DNA of 64,000 nt from assembly GCA_963576735.1 (NCBI GenBank), contig OY755170.1, positions 14,926,567-14,990,566 of the forward strand, written 5' to 3'. Each line of letters starts with the position of its first letter. The stretch's first letter is position 1. The notes beneath the pieces are model-generated. The model had not been told where the DNA came from, ran no database searches, and saw only the letters and a list, made by a program, of their open reading frames with translations. The position numbers were made by a program, and so were the translations under genes. Positions 40,571 through 50,549 of this stretch are shown one piece after another. This DNA comes from Bedellia somnulentella. Lineage: Eukaryota; Arthropoda; Insecta; Lepidoptera; Bedelliidae.

Positions 40571-42069
40571 TTCATCATTACCCGATAGCCTTTCGATTCT
40601 AAGAGTGCAACAACATCCCTAAAGCCTCTGTCTAATACAAAAATATCACCGGGTTGCAAAATATTACTCATTGTTTCGATAACTTTTCGCAAGATTGATG
40701 CATTGTTTTCATTGGCATGGAAAGGCCCTAACATATCAATAACGAAACCATAAGTAGTACAAATGGTAAATGGTTTACAAAGATGAAGCTTCTTCTGTCC
40801 GGAGAAGGACTTTCTCTGGTACTCATTATTATGGCTTTTTTTGTGATAGGCGCACCATCACAAATAAGTATTAAACAATCAAAAGCGTTAAATAATTTTT
40901 TAGCGATGTCTGTAGTATGGCAGTCAATCAGCCATTGCCTGCAATGACTATCTATTCCAAACTGATTAGGGAGAATATCGCATTCAAATACCTTAAGAAC
41001 GCTTGAACAATAATCTGAAACTATTGGTTCTCTTTGTAATTGAAATATGGAAGAAATCAATGTGTTCCTAAAGCCTGTACGCATTTTTATCAGAAATACC
41101 ACAATGGCTAGTAGTGTCGATCTCCCAGTGCTATTTCGTAAGGATATTAATTTCTCGTCTAATTCTTCTATCTGTTCATATGAAAAGCCTGTAAAAACTG
41201 CCAATTGTTTATTGGGCATACACCTTTTCTCGATTTCATCTAAGTGAGTCATGGTAACATCAATAGAAAGATTATTAAACATTTCTGTTATTTCTGTTAC
41301 TTTTAATTTAGCATTGCTTGAATGAATTGTTATTTTATTTAAATACATACATACATACATATACTCACGGCTATAAATCCCTAGAAGGGATAGCCAGAGC
41401 TAAGGAATTCAAAATTCCTCAGCCACTTTTGGAAGTTGCGTGGGGAAAAAAATATTAAAATAATGGTTATTGGTGATGGGTCTCCAACCGCATCGCCCAA
41501 AAATCCCTTAAAAGCCCCAATACCGTTAGTCGCCTTTTACGTACACCCACCGGAAGAAATCGGGTAGTGCTAGTCTAAGCCGACACTACACAGCATACAT
41601 ATATGCTGTGTTTATTTAAATCTTCTTCGTAAAATCTATCATTTATTAAATGAAGGGAGCAACATCTGTTGCCATTGGGAATATATATATTTTTTTGTAT
41701 AAACCTGCAATCTAGCTCTTTTGGGTACGCTTTGAATGTTAGATTCTTTTGAACAGATAAAACAATATCGATGAGTAGATATTGTTCGTCTACATAATCT
41801 TCGTCTTTGGAAGTTTGTGATATCACAGTAAAGCTAGGGTCTTCATCATCGGTTGATGAACTACTGTCGGCAAGATATTTAGATATTGTGCCACCTTTGC
41901 GATGGGCCTTTGTTCTACAAGATACACAAATTACATCACCGACTGCAAATGTCTGTGCTAAAGATACATCATAAAACTTAACATCGCGAACACTTATCAT
42001 TTTCTTTTTTCCGGGAACTTTACTACATGTTTTTTTGCAACACTCACAATTCCGTTTGTTTACTGACAT
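40571..42069 (-). pseudogene. PIF/Harbinger-like DDE transposase with N-terminal Cys cluster
   Basis: N-terminal Cys-rich finger 'NCECCKKTCSKVPGKKK' with 'GDVICVSCRTKAH' (42069-41950), an acidic stretch, then after the S1 SINE 'LAVFTGFSYEQIEELDEKL', 'GRSTLLAIVVFLIKMRTGF', 'LILICDGAP' (first Asp), 'CTTYGFVIDMLGPF' and 'DIFVLDRGFRDVVALLESKG' (second Asp). One frameshift lies in a 7-8 A run at about 40835; the third acidic residue is lost where the GC-rich island begins. The family is DDE_Tnp_4-like and close to the transposase at 34.7-36.2 kb in fold but not in sequence. Confidence 0.65.
41345..41610 (-). mobile_element. SINE family S1, copy 3
   Basis: 266 bp between perfect 11-bp TSDs TTTATTTAAAT (41334-41344 and 41611-41621). 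On the minus strand it ends in (GTAT)n after the block complementary to 'ctcacggctataaatcccta'. It splits the DDE transposase between its Cys finger and catalytic domain. Confidence 0.88.
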
Positions 42070-42290
42070 TCTGTATATAATTGATAATACCCTTAACGCT
42101 ATAATGAGTGAACGCTATAAGAACTTATTTATTAATGCTGCAAGAATATTAACTCAAAGTCAATGAGTACACTTCAATAATCGATAATAATAATTTATTT
42201 ATTTTCGTACAACTCCGTGGCACAATATTGTTAGTAAAGCTTATTCTATGTGTTAGTAACAATCTTGTTAGTAAACTTATTCTATGTGAT

Positions 42291-42341
42291 CGATAGTCTC
42301 TGCCTACCCCAATGGGAATTAACGGCGTGAGTATATGTATG
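42291..42341 (+). mobile_element. 51-bp LINE E tail with 14-bp TSD
   Basis: Perfect 14-bp repeats TTATTCTATGTGAT (42277-42290 and 42342-42355) bracket only 51 bp: 'cgatagtctctgcctacccc' through 'cgtgagtatatgtatg'. It marks the 3' end of LINE E. Confidence 0.85.
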
Positions 42342-42404
42342 TTATTCTATGTGATTGTTAGTACCTAGTGACTATGAATATGTATATATGAACACTATTT
42401 ACAA

Positions 42405-44036
42405 TTAAAAACGTCGTGGTTCGGGCAGGTAGGGCACATGTAACCCACAGCAGTGATTAATATACAGACAATCGTACCTGCCCGCAACCATCCTTAAGAC
42501 GCTGTTAGAGCTATCCCGCACTCTTTTTACTAGAGCAGCACTCCTCTTCCGCATAATCGCGTGAAAATCATCTGTACGCGCCTCAGAAAACATTGAGGAG
42601 GCGCTACAAAAACGTGACAGCCCCATCAGCGCCCTAAACGCGTTATTGAATTGAACTCTTAGAGCTCCGTATTCTTCCTGCGAATAAACCGCCCACAGAC
42701 TACACGTATACAGGCTAGTGCAATATGACCTAAAAAGTGTTAATTTTGCCTCATTAGAGCATTTAAAAAATCTACGGGCGATCATATTAGCTCTAACTGA
42801 TAAAGCCCTTCGTTCTCTTTGTATGTCAAGGTTATCTTTGAGATCCCACGTAAGGAGATGACCCAGGTATTTGAACTCACTAACAACATTCAAAGGAGCT
42901 CCGTTCAATTTCAAAGTAGGAATATCACATTGACTTTTAGATCTTGTTTTAAATGCCATGACCACACTCTTCCTAACATTGTATACAAGGCCGTGCGTGC
43001 ACGCGTAAGCCTCGCACATCCCTAAAAGCTTTGCCAGACCACAGGGCGACGCACTCAGCAGCGCCATGTCGTCCGCATAACTAATATTATTTACGCAAAC
43101 TCCGTCAATATGACAGCCGACACGGGCGCTGCTGAGCCCGTCGATCAGGGCATTTACATAATAGTTGAAAAGAGTTGTAGAAGTCAATCCCCCCTGACGA
43201 ACACCGCATTCGAGTCGATATGGCTCCGACATCTTTCTCGCCCATCTCACGCAATTAACCTGGCCTCCGTACCAGTATTGAAGTATTGTTATAATCTCTG
43301 CAGGTACCTTACTATCTTTGAGCTTCTTCCATAACACATCGTAGGAAACCAGTTCAAAGGCCTTCGACAAGTCGAGAAAGCATGCATAAACAGGCGTTTT
43401 CCTATCAGTGTAGTACCTGACAGTCTGCTTAAAACACAGCACAGCACTTTCCGTTGATAGACCTGGCCTAAATCCAAATTGATTATCATGAAAATGTAGA
43501 AAGCGCAGCAACTGCGTATCAAGCAGACCATCAAGTACTTTTGCCAAAACCGTTGCCAGTGATATTGGTCTATAGTTACTTTTATCAGAAGCATCCCCAG
43601 TTTTATTTTTAACAATTGGAACCACCACAGTTCTCGTCATCTCCGAGGGCAAGTACGAGTGTCCCATGCAACGGGTATAAAACATTGCTAACACACGAGG
43701 AAGATGTGGGCCTGCAAACTTGAGATGCTCTATGCTAAGACTATCATGCCCTGGAGACTTTCCTCTGCACATCTTATTTATATTTTTCGCAATTTCTACA
43801 GCGGAAAACCTAATCTCGAGGGACTTACCATCCTCACCCTCAGTGCATGACGAAGACTGATATGGCCCCAGCGGTGACGTTACTTTAAAAGCTTCCTTAA
43901 AAACATTTGCTATATCTTGAGGATCACTCACGCCATCGATGCTCACAGGGATGCCAGGTCTAGTATTAAGTTTGTTTGTAGACTTCCAGAAATTTTTAAA
44001 GTTTTTATTTAAATGATGGGAGGCAATTTGATCCAT
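42405..44036 (-). CDS. LINE B ORF2, reverse-transcriptase part (543 aa)
   Basis: RT domain: 'CRGKSPGHDSLSIEHLKFAG', 'SNYRPISLATVLAKVLDGLL', 'QFGFRPGLSTESAVLCFKQT', 'ACFLDLSKAFELVSYDVLWK' (catalytic Asp), 'ECGVRQGGLTSTTLFNYYVN' and 'NISYADDMALLSAS' (YADD). The C-terminal part continues 'EFKYLGHLLTWDL' and ends at a stop at 42405. No lesion inside this part. The Met at the frame start is internal: the protein continues from the endonuclease part via a frameshift at about 44040-44095, beside an AT-rich palindrome. Confidence 0.85.
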   Translation of the reverse strand: MDQIASHHLNKNFKNFWKSTNKLNTRPGIPVSIDGVSDPQDIANVFKEAFKVTSPLGPYQSSSCTEGEDGKSLEIRFSAVEIAKNINKMCRGKSPGHDSLSIEHLKFAGPHLPRVLAMFYTRCMGHSYLPSEMTRTVVVPIVKNKTGDASDKSNYRPISLATVLAKVLDGLLDTQLLRFLHFHDNQFGFRPGLSTESAVLCFKQTVRYYTDRKTPVYACFLDLSKAFELVSYDVLWKKLKDSKVPAEIITILQYWYGGQVNCVRWARKMSEPYRLECGVRQGGLTSTTLFNYYVNALIDGLSSARVGCHIDGVCVNNISYADDMALLSASPCGLAKLLGMCEAYACTHGLVYNVRKSVVMAFKTRSKSQCDIPTLKLNGAPLNVVSEFKYLGHLLTWDLKDNLDIQRERRALSVRANMIARRFFKCSNEAKLTLFRSYCTSLYTCSLWAVYSQEEYGALRVQFNNAFRALMGLSRFCSASSMFSEARTDDFHAIMRKRSAALVKRVRDSSNSVLRMVAGRYDCLYINHCCGLHVPYLPEPRRF

Positions 44037-44095
44037 TTTAATCTGTTCCTGGTTTTTAATACACTTTAATAATAATATATTATTAAAGAAAATTA

Positions 44096-44708
44096 TTATT
44101 TATATATAATAATTTTCTTACTTTCAAACATTTCATCGTACAAGCGTCCTGCACTTGGTTTTCCATACCAAGACCAGGTTTGAAACTTGTCTCTAGCTAC
44201 CCTATGAGCATCGCTGACATGCAAGTTCCAGCCTACCACTTGTTTTGCTTTTCTGTTAGTTGTAGGTTTCCTGCAACTTACAGAAGCTGCTTCACTCAAG
44301 GCATTCGTTATCTTATTGTACATAAGGTCAATAGCAGCTTTGTGCTCTAATAGGTGGCAATTTTTATCCGCGCAAGGGTTAAAGCAAGATGGAAAGTCTA
44401 TTAACTTCAACCTATCTGAACACTCATTCATGTACATATCTATTTTCTCGTCCGTTCGTTCACCCCAAACAACTTTATTTGTAATTAAAGGAGCACAATC
44501 ATGCGCTATTTCCTTAACTAAGTCAAAATTAATTTCAATTACAATTGGATCATGATCTGAGCAATAAACATCGTTTACAACATATATATTGGCAATGGTT
44601 AACATCGCAGACTGGGTCACAACGCAATGATCCAACCAAGAGCAAGTACCATGAGCATCACTTGTGAAAGTATATGTGTCGGAGTCTATGCCCAAAATGT
44701 CCACATCC
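44096..44708 (-). pseudogene. LINE B ORF2, C-terminal half of the endonuclease and linker
   Basis: Coding resumes at 'CADVDILGIDSDTYTFTSDA' (about 44708), then 'CSWLDHCVVTQ' and 'VYCSDHDPIVIE' (catalytic D-H pair), followed by 'KQVVGWNLHVSDAHRVARDK'. The first ~40 residues of the open frame (through the Ser run) come from LINE C's tail and are not part of the protein. Confidence 0.8.
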
Positions 44709-45310
44709 GCACAAGAAGAAGAAGAAGAAGAAGAAGAAAAATTGTTTATTTGGAACAAATTTTTTACAACACACAATTTAAAATTAACAAGCGGAAAATG
44801 ACAAGATTTGTACCAAATAGGCTCCAACTCAGCATGTGTATGGAAGAAACAAGCAGCCAGGCTGATGAATCTCCCATACGCTGGTTTTCAGTTGGCGCCC
44901 AGAATTTTATATTTATACTATAACCTAACTTAAGTAAAACTAACTAACTAATTAAAAAATACTTAATCTAATACACAAACAATTGCTAAAACAGAAACTT
45001 AACAACAAAAGTAAAGAATTTAAAACAAAAGTAAAGAAAAACAATAATTTGTCAGCAACCAACCAAGCACCAAATGTCACTTATTTCCCCAGAGTATACG
45101 TACGATACTAAAACATATAGACTTATAAATATACATAATCAAACATATACACATATTTGTACATAAACATGAATACAAATATTACATAAAATATAAATGA
45201 AAAGATACGAAAAATGTAAATAGCTACATACATTACATATATATAAGATTGATATACAAATTATACAATGAATGAATAAATAAATAAATAAATAAATTGA
45301 AAACAATTTG

Positions 45311-47105
45311 TTATGCATTAGGTAAGTTCCGCAGGAGTAAATTCAATTTAAGTTTAAACAAAGGTAAAGAGTTCAGAGTTTTTAAGGGTGGGGGCAAATC
45401 ATTCCAGCATTTTGTGGCAGCAAAACGAAAACTGCCACGGAATGCTGTTGTGCGGTGAAGAGGTGTTATTAATAAAGTACTATTACCACGCGTAGTGTAT
45501 GTGTTGACATTTTCTGACCAAGTTAGTTTTTCATATAAATAGGATGGGCTTGCCCGTTTGATGGTTCCAAAGAGGAGTGTAGCCAGGTGTAATTTACGCC
45601 TTGATTCCAGATTCAGTATATTGTTGCTAATTAAAATTGGTGTTATGTGCGATCTGGAACCAATATCGTAGCAAAACCTAATACATGCGTTCTGAACCCT
45701 TTGTATGAGACGTTTTGTACGGTCAAGAAGGCAAGGCCCATACACTACATCCCCGTAATTTAATTTGCTCAATACCAAAGAGTCGCATAGTTTAATACGT
45801 AGTTCAATACTAAGGTAAGGCCGTATTTTGTATAAGACCTTTAGTTTGTAAAAACAGTTGCGGATTTTATCTACGACATGACATTCGAACCTCAGGTCCT
45901 CGTCAAATATCAATCCCAAGTTGCGTGCCTTTTGGACCCTCTCTATCTCAACGTTGGCTATTGTAATTTTCGGGTTCTTTTTTGCAACTTTTGCTCGTTG
46001 TGACTTGCTGCCTAGGATAAGAAATTTGGATTTATTGGGATTAAGCGATAGTGAATTGTTTTTGCACCATTTGTCAATATTACTGAGATCTTTATTCATA
46101 AATGCTATTGCAGTATCATAATTGTCTGGGCTAATTGAGGTATATACTTGTATGTCATCAGCAAAAAGGTGATATTTACAGTGGGTTATGTGAGAGGTTA
46201 TATCAGAGGTGTACAAAATGAAAAGTAATGGAGCCAGGTTGGATCCTTGGGGCGTTCCCCTGGAGACTGCATATTCATCTGAATACAAAGTTTCTCCATT
46301 CCTTTTAGTAAGCCTTACAATCTGGGAGCGTGAAGTGAGATAACTATTGAACCACTTAACAGTAGAGGGATCAAAGCCGTAGTAAGCCAGTTTAGCCATT
46401 ACTAATGCGTGATTCATTGAATCAAATGCACGGGTACAATCCAACAGTGTAAGGAGAGTAGCCTGGCCTTTATCTTGAGCTGCTAATATGTTATCAACCA
46501 CATCAAGAAGGGCAGTAGTAGTACTGTGCTGCCTACGAAAGCCTGATTGCAAGGTGGGAAGAATTTTATTCTCCTCAAGATATTTGGTCATCTGCTCGCA
46601 GACAATTTTTTCTAAAATTTTCGAGACAGTAGACAGGAGGCTTATAGGTCGGAGATCAGCGCAAGATGTAGGGTTGTTTTTTTTAGGGATCGGCAGTACT
46701 AGCGCTCTTTTCCACAAGTCCGGAAAAGTGGAGCTTTCTATCGATTTATTTACTATGTGCGTAATTATTTCTAGCGTGTCAGGTAGTGACATAAGAAGCA
46801 TGGAGAGAGAGACCTGATCGGAACCTTGGGAATTTGACTTAAGGCTTTTAATAATTTGTAGCACTTTGTCTGATGTAACTTTGTGTAATTTTAATGTGGA
46901 CGAGCAGTACCTGTGATGTTCAAAGTACGTGAGACAGGATATATTTACTACATCATCCCCAGGAACTGTTAAAAAATTTTGGTTTATAATCTCAGGATCA
47001 TTAAAGTTTTCAGGTAGTATGAAATCTGTGTGTTTACGTAAGACTGTGGATTTGAGGTTTTTCCATAATAAGTTGGGATTTTTTATATGTTTATTTATTT
47101 GAGTC
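45311..47105 (-). CDS. LINE C reverse transcriptase (about 600 aa)
   Basis: RT part of a CR1/jockey-type ORF2: 'SNSQGSDQVSLSMLLMSLPD', 'PIPKKNNPTSCADLRPISLL', 'LQSGFRRQHSTTTALLDVVD', 'TLLDCTRAFDSMNHALVM' (catalytic Asp), 'VSRGTPQGSNLAPLLFILYT' and 'YHLFADDIQVYTS' (FADD catalytic box). The thumb and C-terminal 'AATKCWNDLPPPLKTLNSLP' follow. No stop or frameshift is visible; the endonuclease is lost to 5' truncation. The first ~20 residues of the open frame run through the fold-back and are not native. Confidence 0.85.
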
Positions 47106-47166
47106 TTAAAAAAAAAAAATAAATAAGACTCAAATAAATAAACATATAAAAAATCCCAACTTATTA
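47066..47166. repeat. 43-bp perfect inverted repeat at the LINE C 5' end
   Basis: Arms 47066-47108 and 47124-47166 are exact reverse complements (start TAATAAGTTGGGATTTTTTA) around a 15-nt A/T loop. The left arm is native LINE C coding ('INKHIKNPNLLW'); the right arm is its inverted copy at the junction with LINE B. Confidence 0.95.
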
Positions 47167-47691
47167 CCACTGCTGTTCACTGCAGTATCGAGTCAATTCA
47201 TTAAAAAAGTTCTCTTTTGGCTTCGCGTTAAAATCACCTATTATGAAAACAGTCTTAACATTTTCGTTATTAATGATAGCACTCACCGAGCTTAGGTAGT
47301 CTGTAAAATCAGGCAGATTCGCAGTCTTGTCTGTTGGCATGTAAACACTAAACACTGACCGTTCACCTAATGCTATTTTTATAGCACACAAGCGAGGGTT
47401 ATTACACTGTATCACAGACACTTTCGGAAACAGAGCTTTTCTCCAAAGGATCCCCACGCCCCCATGAGAGCGCCCAAGCAGCATCCCCGCAGACGTATCT
47501 ACCGCTGATGTACCCGTGCAGCTAAACTGACCATCTATACTGTCAAGATACATTAAATTGTGCGGTAGCAGCCATGTCTCTTGTAGACAAATAATATCAT
47601 GGTTTTGACAGAAACTTCTTATTTCATCCACAGATGTTTTTACGTTCTTACAATTATAGCTTAACAGTCGACAAAAAGATGTATTAAGCAT
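47167..47691 (-). pseudogene. LINE B ORF2, N-terminal half of the endonuclease
   Basis: 'LLSYNCKNVKTSVDEIRSFC', 'DIICLQETWLLP' (catalytic Glu), 'GGVGILWRKALF' and 'TVFIIGDFNAKP' (catalytic D-x-N), ending 'YCSEQQW' where LINE C starts. Its ATG overlaps the ORF1 stop by 8 nt (ATGCTTAA, 47684-47691), a layout compatible with termination-reinitiation. Confidence 0.85.
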
Positions 47692-48043
47692 TGTGAGGGT
47701 TTGTAGTGCCGCTGACAGAGAGGTCTCTGCTCAAATTCGCAGTATATCGTACAAATCGCCGAAATATAACTCCACTTGGCCATAGTTCTTCGTTTAAAAA
47801 CATGTCAATTTTAGACTTTGACACAAAGAATTTGTATGCCTTGTAGTTCACAGCTTTCTTCATCTTTATTATATCTAACTTCACGACTTCACCAGTTTTC
47901 TTCGCTATGTAATCAGTTATTTCACTTTCTTTAGTATCGTTATGAATTTTGGTAATAAACAATGGAACAAATGAATCCGCAGCGCGAAAGTTACAATCTG
48001 TTGTCACCGCAACGCCCTGCCTGCCAATATACTTATTTTTCAA
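47684..48043 (-). pseudogene. LINE B ORF1, C-terminal part
   Basis: 'KYIGRQGVAVTTDCNFRAAD', 'PLFITKIHNDTKESEITDYI', 'AYKFFVSKSKIDMFLNEELW' and 'PSGVIFRRFVR' match the C-terminal RNA-binding-like domain of ORF1 proteins from LINEs of this type. The frame's Met is internal; upstream coding is displaced by LINE D and the SINE. Confidence 0.75.
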
Positions 48044-48054
48044 ATATGGTTTGG

Positions 48055-48617
48055 TTCTTTGGACCGTTTGCCATCCGTCACTGTCTAAAACGTTCCGTTT
48101 TACCTTTTACCTTGTTGCAGCACTTCGCTTTTTGTATTTGTAGACTTCGTTTAGGTCATTCGTGTACTCCGGTTCACCTTGCTAAAATAAGGATAAGGGA
48201 CCGTTCGATTTGCGAGTGTGGATTAGATGAAGGAACAGTTGACCATATTTTTTTCGCATGTCCTAATTTATCATTTTCTTTATATGATGTTTTGCCTCCT
48301 TTCATCCCTCTTCCTACTAATATTAAATGTTTACTTTGTTTTGTATATACCCCTTTCATTAAAACTTTGTGTCATTTCATCAAGGTCCATAATATAAAAT
48401 TATAATGCATTCTTTTTGTTCATATTGATAATTTTGTAGTAATTATTTTGTTGGTAATATTTATTTTATTTTTCAACTATGAATGATCAATGAGTGTATG
48501 TAAATCAGTTTCAATTTTTTTTTAACTTTTCAAAATGTGTTTTCTTTTCACTGGACGTTGGCAAAGTTACTGTGTTAAAACACGGTCAAAGGCCATTGAA
48601 GAAAAATTGAATTGAAC
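48055..48617 (+). mobile_element. LINE D 3' end inside LINE B ORF1
   Basis: Plus strand reads 'CRLRLGHSCTPVHLAKIRIR' and 'CECGLDEGTVDHIFFACPN', the zinc-finger-like C-terminus found after RNase H in R1/I/jockey-type LINEs, then a 3' UTR ending 'gaaaaattgaattgaa'. The 5' boundary is approximate. Confidence 0.7.
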
Positions 48618-48654
48618 TTCGCTTTAGTACTTCAGCCATAGACAATTTATTATT

Positions 48655-49309
48655 CATAAATAAAAGATGTTATTAAAGGAAAGAAAAATTTCGACACTGG
48701 CGGGGTTCGAACCCGCGACCTTCGGGTATACGCCCCCGTCGCTCTGCCAACTGAGCTACAGTGTCAGTTGGCATCCAGCGCGAAATTTCTCTATCCTTTG
48801 TTTCTTTTTTTTTTTACACGTTCAAGTAGTGTTTGCGTTTCCTACCTCCGAATTTTAACTAATTCGGACGGCCACTTGTCTACCTTTTCAGATAGAATGC
48901 AAATGTTGGAAACGCCTAACTATCACATAATTTAATGTTTTTTGACATGAATTCCTCATGTGGGGATTATTACTCATAAATAAAAGATGTTATTAAAGGA
49001 AAGAAAAATTTCGACACTGGCGGGGTTCGAACCCGCGACCTTCGGGTATACGCCCCCGTCGCTCTGCCAACTGAGCTACAGTGTCAGTTGGCATCCAGCG
49101 CGAAATTTCTCTATCCTTTGTTTCTTTTTTTTTACACGTTCAAGTAGTGTTTGCGTTTCCTACCTCCGAATTTTAACTAATTCTGACGGCCACTTGTCTA
49201 CCTTTTCAGATAGAATGCGTAAAAGAAAAAAAAATTTTCTTTCCTTTAATAACATCTTTTATTTATGAGTAATAATCCCCACATGAGGAATTCATGTCAA
49301 AAAACATTA
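48655..49309. mobile_element. S3 SINE dimer, 5'-inverted, with 11-bp TSD
   Basis: One insertion bounded by AATTTATTATT (48644-48654 and 49310-49320). It holds two tandem S3 units on the minus strand (tRNA-like blocks about 48692-48766 and 49012-49086, period 320) followed by the 3' end of S3 in plus orientation (about 49225-49309, ending at the 'taatccccacat' block). The opposite orientation of 5' and 3' parts is what twin priming produces. Frames reading 'LAGFEPATFG' are the tRNA-like block translated. Confidence 0.85.
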
Positions 49310-49320
49310 AATTTATTATT

Positions 49321-50142
49321 GTTACCCGCCTGCTCATCAGATTTTAAACACGGAGCTGCGTGCGGTATCGCTGTCACCGTCGCCTCTGTCATCTCTTTCG
49401 CACCCTGTGAGGTCTTCGCGATCTGACTCGACGTCACGACACTTACGCACTCTTTCGTTGTAACGGTTTGTTCGAACTTCGAAGAACTACCCTGCTCACA
49501 ATTAAAATTTGTTTGGTTAACACAAATAGGATTATTCATCTTCGTAGGTGACGAGGAGTTAGGGATAGGATCCTCCTGTTCTATGATAATCGAATTTGAT
49601 AATGCAAGCCCCATAGGACCACTATCTAGGCATGCGCCACCACGTATTAAGTTTATACTTCGATAACAATCTGGGTAAACAATCGATGAGTTTTTACACT
49701 CGCTAAATTCCTTTTTCAATTCCTCGAATTGTTTTATGTTCACATAGTTTGATGAAATTTCCTTCAGCTCCTCTTGTAATATAGCGATATCCTTAAGAAG
49801 TTTGGTGGCGTCTAGGTGATCAAAAGTGACCGGGGGCAATTTTTCCAACTCCCTGGCCACAAACACCGGTATTTTATCAGGCTCTGTACACTTCAAAAGC
49901 GAAATGATATCTTGGATATCTCTATTTTCATTGCCTTCCTTCTTGCGGGTGATTTTTCGTTTTTCCGTTGGGATTGACTCAAAAAGTAACGTTTTCGAAT
50001 CTTTGATTTCTTCACTTTTAAAAGATGTCACACATATTCTAATCAAACTTTCCTCGTTCATAATCGATAATTTATTCTGCACATACGCAAGAAGTTCGTT
50101 TATAACAATATTACAACCACTACACTTAACGGTCGATGTCAT
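49321..50142 (-). pseudogene. LINE B ORF1, N-terminal part
   Basis: Begins 'MTSTVKCSGCNIVINELLAY' with a Cys pair, then 'LIRICVTSFKSEEIKDSKTL', 'ESIPTEKRKITRKKEGNENR', 'ARELEKLPPVTFDHLDATKL' and a coiled-coil-like stretch 'LKDIAILQEELKEISSNYVN'. This is the zinc-finger plus coiled-coil N-terminus of a LINE ORF1. About 270 native residues, then the SINE insertion at 49309; coding resumes beyond it in frame. Initiation at the ATG at 50142, after a GC-rich leader. Confidence 0.75.
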
Positions 50143-50297
50143 TTTCGAGCGAAATATCGTAATCGTTATTTACTCGCAACGACGTGTGCGCATTGCACGA
50201 GTGCGCGCGCGAGACTGAGAGCTAAGAACACTTCGGTTAATCTCTTATAGGTACCTGGAATTATTATACTGCCATACTATGTAACCGTATTAACATT

Positions 50298-50549
50298 TTA
50301 ATTATTATTAACCACAAAAAGTGTTTCGCCGCAGTTTCTACAATATAGTTCTTCTATAGCCACATCTCCTCGAGGGCAATAGTGATATTCTATATCAGGA
50401 ACACACTTCAAACATCTATCTATTTGAACAATATCTTCCTCCGTTAAGTAAACCTCCCACTGAGGTAGTGCATCAATAAATAATTCAACGGCTATGCGTC
50501 TGGGTATTGGTAGCGTTAGAATTTTTTCTTTGAACATTGCCACCTGAAA
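50298..50549 (-). CDS. Candidate terminal exon of an unrecognised gene
   Basis: An 83-codon exon ending in TAA at 50298, opened by a strong acceptor on the minus strand ('ttgttacttttcag|gtggca', about 50549). It contains 'RRIAVELFIDALPQWEV' and a C-terminal four-Cys pattern (CLKC … CRNC with an intervening H-Y-C), suggestive of a zinc ribbon. A preceding short exon is plausible at about 50676-50735 ('DTDSAHTILEF|gtaagt'), in phase. I do not recognise the family; it could be a host gene or an unfamiliar transposon. Confidence 0.4.
   Translation of the reverse strand, partial: FQVAMFKEKILTLPIPRRIAVELFIDALPQWEVYLTEEDIVQIDRCLKCVPDIEYHYCPRGDVAIEELYCRNCGETLFVVNNN

Larger units (their letters stand above)
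44709..47166 (-). mobile_element. LINE C, 5'-truncated and folded back, inserted in LINE B
   Basis: A minus-strand LINE with RT ORF, a 550-bp 3' UTR with an 'aaataaacaattt' signal, and a (TTC)n tail at 44709-44732. It interrupts the LINE B endonuclease between '…YCSEQQW' and 'CADVDI…'. No TSD is visible. The 5' end carries a 43-bp inverted repeat (47066-47166). Confidence 0.8.
42183..50230 (-). mobile_element. LINE B, full-length two-ORF non-LTR retrotransposon with four insertions
   Basis: A 5' UTR-like GC-rich leader at 50145-50230, ORF1 (50142-47684 with gaps), ORF2 (47691-42405 with gaps) and a 3' UTR with an AATAAA/(AATA) tail near 42190-42215. Insertions: an inverted S3 SINE dimer 48655-49309, LINE D about 48055-48617, LINE C 44709-47166 and a 51-bp LINE E tail 42291-42341. 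Clade CR1/L2-like by motif, not certain. Confidence 0.75.

Noticed and set aside
44702..44750. Ser-rich protein segment at the start of the 44096-44827 ORF
   Set aside because: It is the (TTC)n tail of LINE C translated.
48667..49268. Plus-strand ORFs containing 'LAGFEPATFG'
   Set aside because: This peptide is the reverse strand of the tRNA-like block translated; both ORFs are the same repeat unit.
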